From contig CM039512.1 in the NCBI GenBank assembly GCA_022432975.1, forward strand, positions 42,140,624 to 42,204,623: 64,000 bases of DNA, in the 5' to 3' direction. The notes beneath the pieces were generated by a model that saw nothing but the letters and a program-made list of their open reading frames with translations, was not told the origin of the DNA and did no database searches. Made by a program: the position numbers and the translations under genes. Shown here one piece after another: positions 44,818-57,767 of this stretch (position 1 is the stretch's first letter; each line of letters opens with the position of its first letter). Origin of the DNA: Begonia masoniana. Lineage: Eukaryota; Streptophyta; Magnoliopsida; Cucurbitales; Begoniaceae.

Positions 44818-47800
44818 GGTTTAGACTTGGTAAATTTGCAGATAAAGATAAAGGTGAAGGCCATGGTTTGATGAGTTTCACACAACATAGAAGTAGAGTT
44901 ATTTAGTTACTCTTCGTATAGAACACATGACAGTGTGATCCATGTCTGTATAAATAAATTTGTATAAAGTCTTGTATCTAATGAGACTTTTGTATAATTG
45001 TGGGTTGGATTTAATTATTATCGTGGCCCAGTTACCTATAATTACTTTTATTCCTCGGCATTGATAATTTATTTAACATTCCCACATCAAAAATTCAATA
45101 ATCAGAGCGCAGGTCCTAGGAACAAGTGTCGACAGCTTAAAAAAAATGTTGATCGTGTATATTTTTATTTTCAAAAGGTGTCGACATTTCAGAAGGGAGT
45201 GTCGATCGCTAGCGCATTTTATGAAGTGACGACCAATAGATAGAAGTGTTAACCGCGACCAAAGCTGTAAAAATTGGTATTTTCAAGTTAATTAAATTTA
45301 TGTATCACTTTTTCATGTTGTTAATGGTCAACGGGTCATGAGTTGACTCACTTTGTTGTGTTGTGGCCACATTAGAAATTATCGATCAAATTGATCAACA
45401 TCCGTAAATTAGAAAATTTTTGTGTGATTAAAATGGATAAATTAATTTTCAGTAAAAATTGAGAATTTTCTTTTGGGAAAGTGAAAATATTTGGAGTAAT
45501 AAAGAAGAGGAATTTAATGAATTTTTATTTAATATAAAATTGATTTATATTAAATAAATTAATTAAAAAGGGAAGTGTTTTATTTATAAAGGGGAAACCC
45601 TTTTAGTGCATCCTTACTGCCGCAAAATGAGAGAAAGAGGAGCGGGGAGAGGTGATTTGGTTTTGTGCAAACTGCCATGTTTCGAGGGAGAAGAAGAGAT
45701 CGCCAGACATCGTGCATCAACTTTTGTGATTGGATTTTGAAAGTTGGTAAATTTCCAACCTCCATTTTTGGGGTTAAAGATTATGGTTTTTTTTAAGCGA
45801 ATCTGATTCAAGCTTGGAAACTGGAATCCATGGGTTGTTTATGGTTTATTTGAGTATGATTAAGTTGCATTTAAGTTATTTGGTTGATCGCGGGTAGAAA
45901 TTGACAAAGGCGAGCAATTTTTTGAAACTTTGCATCGTTGAAAATCGCTCAAGTGTAGACCGTTGTTGAGGTTACTCGACCATTTAAACCCTACTGGAAA
46001 CAAAGAACTACGAGTGTCGATCGTCGAAGGGCAGTGTTGACACTTCAAAAGGAAGTGTCCACTGCAAGTGCATTTTGAACTAGAACCTGAGAGGTATGAA
46101 GTGTCGACCGCTCGAAGGAAGAGTCGACCACAAGGCCAAACTGAGAGTTACAAGTGTTGACGGGGACTTAAAGTGCTGACCGACCAACCTTATTTTTGGA
46201 TCAATTTTGTAAACTCGGTAAAGTTCACGACCATTTATAGAGTTCCAGATTGGGTTTTTAGTATCGGTATAAGAACCATCCTCATGTCTTCCTTGGTGGT
46301 TGACAAGGATTTCTTGACTTTTGTTTTGTTTTAGATTCGGACGAGTTGGTTGATTTTGAGCCAATACCATAGGTCGCAACTCCGACTAGTTAGAAGAAGA
46401 ATAGTCATTGAGGTAGAGATTTTATACTTTTCGCATTGCATTGCATGATTTTATGAGAACCTATTTTGGTGAGTTGTCACTTGTGTAAAACCTTACGGGG
46501 CCTGGTTACCAGCACGTCTGTTTTTTACGTGTATATATATAAGGTTTCACACATTTACTATTGATGCATGGTTTAATATTGTGATGATATATATCTTGTA
46601 AGGATGTCGAAGTATCATGACGACATCCCAATACCCCTTCTGTTGCGTGAAGGTGGTCGCGCTTTCACATTACGAAAATGAGTAATAGGGCAATGATGAC
46701 GCGCTCCTTGGGTTTCGAATCGCTAAATCCGACAAAGGTTAGTTTGAGTATTTATGATTTCTAGTGATGTCGTTGCCTGGTCTTTAGACTGCTAGCCACC
46801 CTTGTGACGTGGTTGGACCTACGAGTCGCCATCACATTTGTTATTCTTCTGGACTTATTAGGTGTTTTTGGGTATTCGAATTGCCATCTTTCCATGATAG
46901 TGTGCCGGAGGTGCCCCTTGTGTGACCCTCCTTTTTCACTAAGATGATAATGTTGTATTTTTGTATAGTCATATGTATATGAAAATGTTTGACTCATTAA
47001 GAAAAGTATGATGATAGTGTATTTTTGTATAGTCATCTATGTATACGGTAATGTTTGACTAATTGCCTAATCGGTGGCTCGTGAGCTTGTTTTTTAAAAA
47101 TGTTTGAAAATGAGTTTTCATGAGATGATATTTTGAAACTATTTTGTTAACTCATCATGTTATTGAAAATGAAAGGTAAAAGTAGTTTTACATGCATTTG
47201 AATTTAGTCTAACTTGACTACTGAGTTCGTCACTCACGCTAACGACTCCCTCCCCTTCCAGGAAAGAACAAGAACAACGAGTAGATGGAGTTATGTAGCG
47301 ACTCTTCATTTATTTTATCTATTGAGTGTTTAAGTGTTTCATGGTGAGAACTTATCTTTATCTGACATGTATATAAGATATCTGGGATTCGAATTTGGAT
47401 GTTTGTTATGTAGGACTAACTGCTTTTACTTTACTGCACTATTATATTTATAATCATTGTATGGATCTTTGGCTTTTGATAATATGTACAAGTCTTCCGC
47501 TACAAACCAAGTCTTGGGCTGGGTTATCGGGTCCTCTCTGAGGATCGAATGGCCTGACCTGGAGTTCTGTTAAGCCGCCTCTAGGTCATGGGGCAAGCAT
47601 GACAAAAGGCTTTTGTATATGATAGGTGACCCTATTTGCTCATGGCAGCGCACGGTTACCCATGCATACCAGGGTAAACTATGGTTGTCGATCACGAGTG
47701 GACAGAGCTCCCTCGACCAACCAGGCTACGATAAGCGCGATGTCCGCTCACTTGGCCGCACATGCCTCACTATGCCTTGAATCGATCTATTTTGTGTTGC

Positions 47801-47869
47801 TATTTTTTCATATGTTTTGAGTGTGATCTTTCTAGCACATCTTTGTTAACTTGTTAAGATCTGAACCTG
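44818..47869. other. non-coding repeat-like sequence
   Basis: No protein family recognised on either strand. Two clusters of GTGTCGAC/GTGTCGAT motifs (45128-45240 and 46015-46160), one with an 8-bp hairpin GACACTTC/GAAGTGTC, suggest an old LTR. 46500-46560 has a TATATATATA run. Confidence 0.4.
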
Positions 47870-48258
47870 AAAGTTTGACATCTAAAACCGAGCCTTACCG
47901 GGCGGCCGTCGATCGTCGCTCGCTTCGCGCGTCTCCCTCCCCTCCCCTGTTCTATTCTCGGGTGCTCGACGACAGAATGGCTTCGGCCATTCTGTTGTTT
48001 TTATTTTTATTCATTAATAATAATAATAATAATAAATTATAATAATAATAACATTAATAAAACTCACATTACCAATCAGCCCTTCCAAAATTCTGTTAAA
48101 TCCCGTTCTAAATTATAACCCCCGGCTTAATTTCATTGGGAATACCCGAATTAAGAAACCATTCACTTTTCTTTTAAATTAATTAAAACAACCTATTTTA
48201 TTATTCTTTTATTTTCTCTCCAATTTTTTCTTTTAAAAAAAAAATCTCGGGTGTTACA
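47870..48258 (-). repeat. LTR fragment of the TGTAAC group
   Basis: The right end CTCGGGTGTTACA is the LTR start in minus orientation. It contains the hairpin, the (AAT)n run and the donor CCCG|GTAAGG. Only the first ~390 bases of the LTR remain; the left boundary is uncertain. Confidence 0.75.
47969..47998. other. LTR hairpin, TTCG loop on the plus strand
   Basis: ACGACAGAATGGC-TTCG-GCCATTCTGTTGT, 13 pairs with one G-T wobble. On the LTR sense (minus) strand the loop is CGAA. Confidence 0.85.
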
Positions 48259-48263
48259 GGACT

Positions 48264-49076
48264 TTGGACGAAGAAGAAAATTTTCGTCCACCTAACCGAA
48301 GGAACAATGAGGAATTCAGATGCGACCAACAGAGAGATCATGAGGATCTTCAGAATGTCATAGTACATGCTCCCCCCTTCAATGGAATGTGTGATGAGGT
48401 CACATTCTTGGATTGGATAGAGAAGCTCGAGAGAGTATTTGATTGTTATTACTACTCTGACAAGGTTAATAACCGACTGGTTTTTGTCGAGCTTACAAAC
48501 TATGCTTCAATCTGGTGGGCTAACCTAAAGTCTCAAAGGGTCCGGATTGGATATGAACCAATCACCACTTAGAGGATGATGAAGTCTATCATGACAAAGA
48601 GGTTAGAATTCGTGGAGAAATGGAAGAGTTGGAGGAATAAGTCATAGCTAGGTTTATTCGTGGTTTAAACCAAGACATTGCAGATGCTGTAGAATCCTTG
48701 GATATGGTTGTCCAAATGGCTATGAAAGTTAAGCAACAGCTCAAGAGAAAGAAGAAAGTCAACCTTACCTTTAAGACAAACCAGATTCCCAAGTATACCC
48801 CTAAACCACCAGAAACCAACAAACTCACTACCACGGCTGACTGGAAGAAGACCAGTAGTCTGAAGTGCTACAAGTGTCAAAGAACCAGCCATTTTATGGC
48901 TCACTGCCCAAACAAGCGTACCATGGTATTGAAGGAATCCACGGGTGAACTAGTCAGTGAGGACGAGGATGAAGAAGAAGAGGAAGTCGTAGAGGAGAGC
49001 GAATTAGAGAATGAAGTTGTTCATGCTCCGGAAGGATCTCTACTGATGGTCAAGCGACGAGTCCTCATAACCAAGA
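48264..49076 (+). pseudogene. gag with CCHC zinc knuckle (copy D)
   Basis: 48264-48572 encodes the capsid N-part ('FLDWIEKLERVFDCYYYS', 'NYASIWWANL'). The next segment is shortened: from 48600 the reading enters 'EEQVIARFIRGLNQDIADAVE', so about 40 residues are deleted. The knuckle 'CYKCQRTSHFMAHC' (C-x2-C-x4-H-x4-C) lies at about 48864-48906. A Glu-rich run follows. The reading breaks at 49076 where the solo LTR is inserted and resumes at 52197-52202. Confidence 0.85.
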
Positions 49077-49289
49077 TGTAACGCTCCGAGTTATCTGAAC
49101 CCAGTTCGTTACACAAAATATTGAACCGAACTATGGCTTTTTGAGAAAATTTTAAAATTTCATTCGATGATCAAGATTTGACTCTTAAAATGTTGAAACT
49201 TGCAGCGGAAAAATCATCGTATAAAAACAATATTTATTAAATAGTTAAAATATTCAAGACAGTTGGTTGAAAGAGAAAAGAAAACAGAA

Positions 49290-49880
49290 CACATCGACCG
49301 ATCACTAAACGACAAAAGTCTTTTACTTACAAACAGAACAGAACACCACGACCGATCACTAAACGACAAAACACCTTTACCGCACAGACCATGTGATATC
49401 CATGCGATTGTAATAATTCGGCAGACGAAATCTACCGCTCACAAACGACAAACACTCTCAGCCTACATCTTCCAATTAAAGACATCTACCGATGGCTTCT
49501 ACTAGAGACATCTTCCGATGACTTCTACTGAAGACATCTTCCGATTACAAAATGATAAAATTCTTCCTACATCTTCCGATTACCAAAACGACAAAGCTAC
49601 TAAAGACTTATACCGAAGACATCTACCGATGACTTCTACTGAAGACATCTTCCGATGGCTTCTTCTGAAGACATCTTCCGATTACAAAACGACAAATTCT
49701 AATACTCACATCCACCGATGGACTATATCCACCGATAGACAAAAATCTCGAATTCTACCGATAAACATCATCTACCGATAGATCAAAAATACTCAACATC
49801 TGCCGATAGACATCATCTATCGATAGATCAAAAATACTCAACATCTGCCGATAGACATCATTTACCGATAGATCAAATCA
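49290..49880. repeat. ACCGAT-containing short repeats
   Basis: Repeats of GACCGATCACTAAACGACAAAA (two short runs near 49297 and 49350), then many ATCTACCGATGACTTCTACT and ATCTACCGATAGA-type units with ACATCTTCCGAT variants. TCTATCGATAGA at about 49818 is palindromic. The array lies downstream of the acceptor, in the LTR 3' part. Confidence 0.8.
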
Positions 49881-50394
49881 CTCAACGAAAACAGCATAGC
49901 AACAATTTCACTATAAACAAAGAAAACTCCGACTACCAAAAGAACTTGAGCATTTTACTAAAACCGTTCAAAACTACTTAAATTCATGTACTACTCCAAA
50001 ATTTGGTAAAAACCACTATTAAAACTAACAGAGTATCATTATCAGAAAAAGTCTCAAATTGTATTCAAAACATCAAAACTACTACTGTTACTAAAACTCT
50101 CAATATATTTAAATTGAATCATGGTTCACTAAACCTTCTCATCTACTGACACTAGTTAAACAGCCCCATCAGTTCGCCAAGTCGAGTCATGAATGTGCTC
50201 CCCCAACAAGCCTATTCCTCAACATGCTTAGAAAACACACCTGCAGTCACTTCTTCACCTAAATCACAAAACTCATCTATTAGCCTAATGCTAAGTAAGT
50301 AAAGCAATAATGAAATGGAATGCTGAAATATAAATTCCTAAACATGCAGTTTCTATTTTCTCATCTCAGTTGCATATGCATTCGTTTTTGATCT

Positions 50395-50578
50395 GATCCC
50401 CCTGTGAAATTGGGAGTTGGATCACTTCTCCCAACGTCATACATCCTCTCTCTCGATTAAGGGGCGGATTAGTTCCCTTAACAACTGTTCAGATCCCCTT
50501 GTGAAATTGGGAGTTTGATCACTCCTCCCAAAGTATAAATCCCTTCATAAGTTAAGAGATGGATTAGTTCCCTTAATA
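50395..50578. repeat. two ~110-bp units made of hairpins, in LTR intron
   Basis: Perfect dyads: TTGGGAG/CTCCCAA at 50410-50434 and 50507-50531, and TTAAGGG/CCCTTAA at 50457-50481; the second unit has a weakened copy near 50552-50575. GATCC also pairs with GGATC around the first dyad. Confidence 0.8.
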
Positions 50579-50808
50579 GCTTATCTGTTACAGTCTGTTC
50601 ATTCCTTACCATGCCATATCATGTAAATTCATTTTCGCATACTTTCAAAATATGATGCATGACATACAAACTTATTCAAGCAAACATAACCCTACTGTTT
50701 TATGATGTAGGCCCGAAGGCACAAGCATACTTCACTTACCTGGTCTCCTGGAAATCACTCGGCTGTAAACTACTTTAGAAGCTCGCTCACCTAAAGTCAT
50801 AACAGTAC

Positions 50809-51722
50809 TGTTGTGCCCATAGGCTCATTACACGATCTCAGGCCCGAATCCATAACTTAACTAACACACTTGTCTCTTTTGCAGGTTATGGATTGTGTGA
50901 AGACTTGGAGGACGCCGTGGCCAACTTAAAGTGGGAGACTAAACCTGGAGACGTTGACCAACCGAAGCACCTCCTCATGTGGAAGGACTAGAGAGGCGGC
51001 CTAATGCTCATATGGGAATTTGTCTTCCCGAGCTGTGATGTTTGTACTTTTTATTTAAGACTTATTGGCAAACGTTGGCCTTTTTGTTAATTTTATTATA
51101 TGCATGCATGATTAGGCATTTTAGGATTAGATGAATGTTAGGCTTAGTTGGTGGCTTAGCTTATAGTTTGGCCCAATTGACGTTGAAGACATGGCTTGTC
51201 CAAATAAAGGCCCAAGCCCAACCCACTCAAAACCCTAGCCCACCATTAGGACTATATATTCATGGCATTGGTGATTGTAATTTTTGGTTGATTTTTATGA
51301 GCATCCGCGGATTTGTCTTCTCTCGATAGAAGAAGCTTGGAGTGAGGAGCTACCAAGGTAAGCTCGGTTGACAACAACCGAGGGGTTGCGCCCCCGAAAA
51401 CCGATCTTCAAGCTTGGTAGCTTGTAAGAACGGATTTGTCATCTTCTTCTCCTTTCTTTTGAGATCGAAAAACGACAAGAAGTGGCCTAACCGATTCCTT
51501 GAATCGAGTTCTCTTCCTGGGAAGAAAACTCTTGCCAAAACGCTTCAAATAGCGATTATTGGCCGATTCTCAGAAACATTCGATATTTCATTTTTGTTTC
51601 AATCCGAGCACGTTTAATATTTGTTTACATTTATTTTATTGGATCTGTTGGATTTGTGTTTCAAGGAAGCTAACGATCTTCTTTTCGAGCTTAGAGTTGT
51701 CTTTGCAGGTCGAAGCTTAACA
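50809..51722 (+). mobile_element. solo LTR of the CRM-like gypsy family (914 bp)
   Basis: TGTTGTGCCC...CTTAACA with perfect target duplication AGTAC (50804-50808 and 51723-51727). It begins with the LTR-encoded tail ('ITRSQARIHNLTNT') and has GGGAATTTGTCTTCCC near 51015, as in the other copies. No pol is attached. Confidence 0.9.
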
Positions 51723-52196
51723 AGTACATTAATCAAACCTTCACTAATCTTCACCAAGAATCAATCAGAAGTTTGAGGAAACCAGTTTGAAACCCTGCTA
51801 CCCGTACATTACCATTTATCACCAAAACTCGAACCTACTCTCATCACAGCATCCTCAAAATTTCTCACATTTTACTCCCTCAGTTACCTAATTGCTAAAA
51901 TATAAGAAAACGAGGAAAAACTTACCTAGGTTAAAAGAGAATCGAGCAAGAGAATCACCAAAAGGGTTCTGCTGGAGAGCTGAAGGCCGAAAGAGGAATG
52001 ATAAATAGAATAATGGCGGCTACAGTGCATTAAACCCAAACCTCTCTCCTTAAATACGTTATCCCTTTTTAAATTTCCAATTACCCTTATGCACTTGCCT
52101 AGTCATCCATTAACCCCACTTTTACTATTGTCATTTAAAGTGTGCCATTAATTTAAAAAAGAATTGAGAACTGGTTCGATAGAACCGGGTGTTACA

Positions 52197-53763
52197 CAAG
52201 AACATAGGAGAAGACTATCAATGGGAGAACATATTCCACAGTTATTGCCTAGTCAAAGACAAGTTATGTTTCATGATCATTGAAGGAGGAAGCTGTGCTA
52301 ATGTTGCCTCAAAAACATGGTTACCAAATTAGGACTGGAGACAAGTGTGCATCCCCATCCATACAACCGGAGATGGTTAGACGACAGGGATGATGTCAAG
52401 GTAACCAAACAAGTGACGATCGAGTTCGTGATGGGCAAGTATAAGGACTCAGTGTTATACGATGTTGTGCCAATGAGTGTGAGCCACTTACTCTTAGGCC
52501 GACCATGGCAATATAATAATAAAGTGACTCATGATGTTATACAAACTACTACTCTTTGAAGTTTTGTGGTAAAACATTCAAGTTAGCACCATTGACACCC
52601 GAACAAATAGCTAAAGATGATGAAGTTCAGAAAGAAGAGAAAAACAAAGCAAATCTCTTCTTGACCAAAAAAGAGTTAGAAGCATCTATGGTATTATTTT
52701 GAGATAGTATTTTGGAACTAGGAGTTATACCCACACCTATACAAAACTTACTCAAGTAGTTCCAAGATGTTTTTCATGAAGAGTTACCCCAAGGATTACC
52801 ACCCTTACGAGGGATAGAGCATCAAATAGATCTATAACCCGGGGCTGTGCTACCAAACTGACCAGCATATAGGATGAACCCCAAAGAGATTAAGAAACTA
52901 CAAGACCCAGTGCACAAGTTATTGGACAAGGACTATATAAGAGAATCAATGAGCCCATGTGTTGTGGCATCATTGTTAGTTCCAAAGAAGGACGGAACTA
53001 TGAGAATGTTTATAGATAGCCAAGCCATTAATCAAATTACGGTTAAGTATAGATTTCTCACTCCTAGGCTTGAGGACATGTTGGATGAGATCAGTGGAGC
53101 ATCGATTTTCTCAAAAGTAGACCGTAAAAGTGGTTATCACCAAATAAGAATGAAAGAAAATGACGAGTGGAAGACAGCCTTCATGACCAAGTATAGGCTG
53201 TTTGAATGGATGGTCATGCCATTCAGACTATTAAATGTCTCTAGTACATTCATGCATTTAATGCACCACGTACTTAAAGAATTCATAGGAAAATTCATCG
53301 TCGTCTACTTCGATGACATATTGGTGTACAGTTTGAACCTTCCACAACATTTTAACCACCTTAGTATCCTTTTCAAACCCTTAGGAAAGCCATGCTATAC
53401 GGTAACTTAAGTAAGTGCTCATTCACACAAGACAAGGTGTATTTTCTGGGGTTTATCATTTCCAAGGATGGAATGGAAGCAGATGAGAATAAGATGAAGG
53501 CCATTAAGGATTGGCCTATCCCTAATAAGTTATCAGAAGTCCGTAGCTTCCATGGATTAGCCTTATTTTATCAGAGGTTTATAAATGATTTCAACTCAAT
53601 AGTTACACCACTAACTAACTGCAACAAGAAATGGAAAGAATTTGTATGGACCTCAACTTGTCAACAAATCTTTGAGATGATTAAGGACAAGTTATGTCAT
53701 TCACCTGTGCTAGCACTTCTAGATTTTAGTAAGGTGTTTGAGATAAAGAGTAATGCCTCTTGA
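52197..53763 (+). pseudogene. protease and reverse transcriptase (copy D)
   Basis: Protease motif reads Glu-Gly-Gly ('IIEGGSCANVAS'), with the catalytic Asp changed to Glu. A frame with 'LLLGRPWQY' follows (52317-52559). RT occupies 52874-53410 with intact YFDD ('VVYFDDILVYS') and continues in a new frame 53392-53763 after an indel near 53390 ('SFHGLALFYQRFI'). Several TAG/TGA codons lie between 52560 and 52870. Confidence 0.85.
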
Positions 53764-54110
53764 GTTGGCATAGGAGCCGTTCTCATGCAAGAGGGTAAAT
53801 TGATTGCATATTTTAGTGAAAAACTCAAAAGGGCAATGCTCAATTATTCGACATATGATAAAGAATTTTATGCTATCATACGAGCATTAGAACATTGGCA
53901 ACATTACCTCTTGTCGAAAGAGTTTACTATAAACACTAACCACCAAGCATTAAAACACATCAAGAGCGAGTATAAGCTAAACAAGAGACACGCAAAATGA
54001 GTGGAATTTTTGGAGAGATTATCCTACACCCTCAAGTACCTCAAAGGAGAAAACAATGTAGTTGCCGACACACTATCTAGGAAACACATTCTTATAACTG
54101 AGTTCTGACC
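53764..54110 (+). pseudogene. RNase H domain (copy D)
   Basis: 'FEIKSNAS' followed by TGA shows the first catalytic Asp as Asn. '[20 protein letters not shown]' is intact. The last Asp has become Asn ('[11 protein letters not shown]'). TGA at 53998-54000 replaces Trp, the same codon as in copy C. Confidence 0.8.
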
Positions 54111-54119
54111 CTGATTTTA

Positions 54120-55123
54120 CATCCTACTATACCAAATGTCTAGATAAGGCCGAAGGAGATTACTGTATCATGGACGGTTACTTTTTAAAATGGAACAAGT
54201 TGTGCATTCCCAATGGAAGTTTAAGAAAGTGCCTCTTGAAGGAAGCTCATAGTGGATGTTTTTCTAGCCATTTCAGGGAGAAGAAAACCCACGATATGCT
54301 TAAGAAGCATTTCTTCTGGCCCCATATGATGAGAGATGTACATCGAGTGGTAGAAAAATGTGTAATATGTAAGAAAGCTAAGGGTAGAGTCCTGTCACAA
54401 GGTTTATATATGCCATTACCCGTACCCACTCACCCTTGGGTCGAGATCAGCATGGATTTTATTCTAGGATTACCACGGACCACTAGAAGCAAGGATTCTA
54501 TATTGGTAGTCGTAGACTGATTTTCTAAGATGACACACTTTATTGCCTGTGCCAAGACTGATGATTCTATCCATATAGCTGACTTGTTCTTTAAGGAGAT
54601 TGTTCGACTGCATGGTATACCATATTCTATAGTGTCAGATAGAGACACTAAGTTTTTAATTGATTTTTGGACAACATTATAGAAGAAGATAGGAACCCAG
54701 CTATGCTTTAGAACATCCTTCCATTCACAAACTGTCGAACAAACAAAAGTAATTAACAGGACCTTAGATACCCTTTTAAGGAGCATTGTGGGAAAGAGAT
54801 TATCAGACTAGGGTATACTTTTGCCAGGATTAGAATTTGCCTACAATTGGAGTGTCCATTCCACTACTCAGTAGACACCCTTCAAGGTTGTATATGGATT
54901 TAACCCCTCCACACCACTCGACCTTGTCCCTCTACCTATTAAGGATTTAGTGAACCCAATAGGAGCCAGCAAAGCGGCACAAATTAAGAAATTTCATGAA
55001 ACAGTGCGTAAAGCCATTAAGAAGAAAAATGAAGGTTACGCCAAATAAGCAAACAAAGGTCGTAAGAAAGCTGTATTTAATGAAGGTGATTTAGTTTGGT
55101 TACACTAGGGTAAGGAAAGGTTT
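54120..55123 (+). pseudogene. integrase (copy D)
   Basis: HHCC intact ('HSGCFSSHF', 'KCVICKK'); first catalytic Asp present ('MDFILGLP'); TGA after 'LVVVD' near 54518-54520; 'VSDRDTKF' second Asp present. Further stops replace Trp and Gln (for example before 'KKIGT', 'GILLPG' and 'TPFKVV'). Reading stops at the 55124 insertion, just after 'GKERF'. Confidence 0.82.
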
Positions 55124-56294
55124 TGATGGACTTCTGGGACTTAAGACGCATGCGGAAGACTATATTAAACAGCAAGCTTCGGTGTTCTTTGGAGAAACCA
55201 TAGAACACTCCAAACAGTCACTAAAAACAGAGGAAAAACCAAAAATTGCGTAGGAGATGAGAAAATTGATACAAATGGAGAGGTGGGTGAGTTGGATAAC
55301 ACCTCAGAGAAGGTCGTTTGGATTGAAGGAAGCGTTGTGGAGGAGATGGATGGCGAAAAGAAACCCAAGCCGGCCAAAAGGTGTTCCCTGTACCTTCGGC
55401 GAAGAGCTCAACCGTGATGGGAGGAGTGCTTCCAGCAACTAGGCTGCCCTACACGTATTGCTTTGTCCTCAGAAGAGGCAGAGGGAAATGGAAATGAAGG
55501 CCCGTTGCTGGTCCAAAGGCAGTGCGATGCGCAGCTCTGCGCCTTTGGGGAGAAGTCCTTCGTTGCTGAGGAGAAATCACAGCTTAAGGGCATTGGTTTC
55601 CTCCTTCCTTTTTTTCAACTCCAGCTTTTGGCAAAGGGAGAGAAGGCAAGAGTAAGAGTACCTCCAAGCAACCGTGAGGCTTCAGGCACAATTTGGTGGT
55701 CATCCATGGCGTCTCGCGCCGATGAATACCGTGGGAAAAAACCCACAGGGAGGATGCTCCGAACAAGAAGAAACTCTTCTGTAAATTCCAAATATTGATA
55801 AAAAACTAACTACAATAACCTAAGGAAAAGCTTAAATATCCAGGGAAGGCTTCGGGAGAAAGCAAGAGCCGTTGGAGACGCTTCTTCAAAAATGTAGCCA
55901 TTGTGCTCGGCCACGTCAGCAGCTCCACGTCAACAGCTGGCTCCAGGCATGGCAAGTTCCTTGGTCAAGCCTCTTTGTAGGCTTTGTGTGTCTCCTTGTT
56001 CACTTAAAATTTCCTAACCCTAAACAATTTAACCAAATAACCTAACAATAAAATTGGCTACAAGTGGCCAATAAATAAGGATTAAGAAAAATCCATAGTG
56101 TCATAAACTTAAAAACAAATAAAGAGCTCGGTTACAAAATTTGATAAAGGGAAGACAAATTCCCTATTCCTTTAATCATTCCAAGTTTTGAGAAGAATTT
56201 TTAACCTACAAAACTCACAAACCAATTACTATTTAAAATAGTTAGAATTCATACATTGGTTCGTGTTTGACGGTTCGGGATCGTAGGCACGTCA
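55124..56294 (-). repeat. 3' LTR of the 55124-58642 derivative (1171 bp)
   Basis: Minus-strand start TGACGTGCC at 56294 after the purine tract ACGGAGAGGA; end CCATCA at 55124. Near-identical to 57768-58642 over 870 bases. Confidence 0.8.
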
Positions 56295-57767
56295 TCCTCT
56301 CCGTGTGATTTTAGATTTGTCCTCAAATCTTAAATTTTTGCCCCTTTACAAACTCGTAACACCCTAGCGTTCATATGCTCAAGTGCATCCAATCAATCTT
56401 GGTATCCAACACAAAACTTAGACCCATGGAAATTCATTTTTCAATCTTAAATTTTATGCAAAGTATAGTTGAACAAATTCATTTTTCATGCTAAAATCAT
56501 TCACAATAAACTCAAGGAATAAATCATTAATTTGACCCAATGAGCATAATCTAAGGATAATATTCCATATTTAACTAGGCAATGTAAATACAAACTTTAA
56601 ATAAAAGTTTATCCAACAATTTTCAAGCTTAGCATGATCATACCCTTAATCCAAATTTCAAAAATAAATGCCAACTTTCAATCAACAAGTAAGCATTAAC
56701 AATTCCTAGCAAATGGCAGTAATAATCTAAGCAACAAAAACTTTCCTCTAGTTTTTTCACAATCATGCATAGATACATAATATGAATCAATAAGTCCATA
56801 AATGTAACTAGAGCTTGAAAATTTGTGTCACAACAATTAAATTCAAAAGGCAACCTCTTAATCATCCAATATTAGATATTCATGAAGTTAAGGTTTCTTA
56901 AGTTTGTACCTTGTTGTCGAAACTTATCCATTACCTTGGCCGGTGTTCTTTAATGAACTAGGAAGCCAAGAATTCCTAAGAACACACTTTCACAAACACA
57001 ACACCCAAAAGAATACAAAACGCAAGACACAACAAAAATAATACTAAACACAAACACAAAACATAACACACAAGACTCAATCTTAAGATAAGTCCTAAGC
57101 ATTTAATCAAACAGCACAACAAATCAAACAAGTTAATCAAACAAAATAAACTCGTAATTAATATCAATGACATGCTATATTGGGTCTAGGCAACCCTCTA
57201 GAACTTTTGTGGAAATGACACATTATCCAACACCATTTAAGCTGACTGCCTCTTACGGCGTTCGGTAACAATCTCTTAAAGGCGACTGCCTCATTCGGCG
57301 AATCTGTCGGGCCCCTCAGGCCAGTCGTAAACCTAAGACATCACCAACGGCCCACAGAGGAAATCTCTTGGCCACAAAAACAGATCACTCGATGGTACAA
57401 GTGAATCCTAAGTGACTAACAAGATAGTATATATGACATGCTTTTGTTAAAAAGATTGGACCTAAAGTTAACATAGCCCTAAACAAAACAAAAGACACTT
57501 AATTTGATGCAATCAAACAAGAGTTCAAACAAGAAATTTTGAGCATGGTCAAACAGAATTCCCTATTTCTATTTTAACATGCAATTCATGATTATCATTT
57601 CACAAGAGATTTTAATCATTATGAGTTAATATATAAGATGGTGCATTCACTCACAAATAACTCATTAATGGTTAACATCAAAAACAACAAGATTGAATAA
57701 AATTATATGCTCATATTTGGAAAAATAGGAGCAACATTTAAACAATTGACAACTGCTTGGAGGCAAT

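Larger units (their letters stand above)
49077..52196 (-). mobile_element. solo LTR (3120 bp incl. nested LTR) in copy D
   Basis: TGTAACGCT...GGGTGTTACA with perfect target duplication CAAGA (49072-49076 and 52197-52201). Minus orientation. Micro-exon 50740-50790, donor CCAG|GTAAGT at 50739, acceptor TTTAG at 50260-50259. It carries two repeat zones and a CRM-like solo LTR inserted at 50809. Confidence 0.92.

Noticed and set aside
47413..47417. GGACT as left target duplicate for the LTR fragment ending at 48258
   Set aside because: The following bases are AACTGC, not the LTR end TGTAAC, so the match with GGACT at 48259 is probably chance.
55463..55798. 111-codon frame in the LTR, and overlapping frames on both strands
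   Set aside because: Occurs in both LTR copies with different frame breaks, no recognisable domain; LTR sequence.
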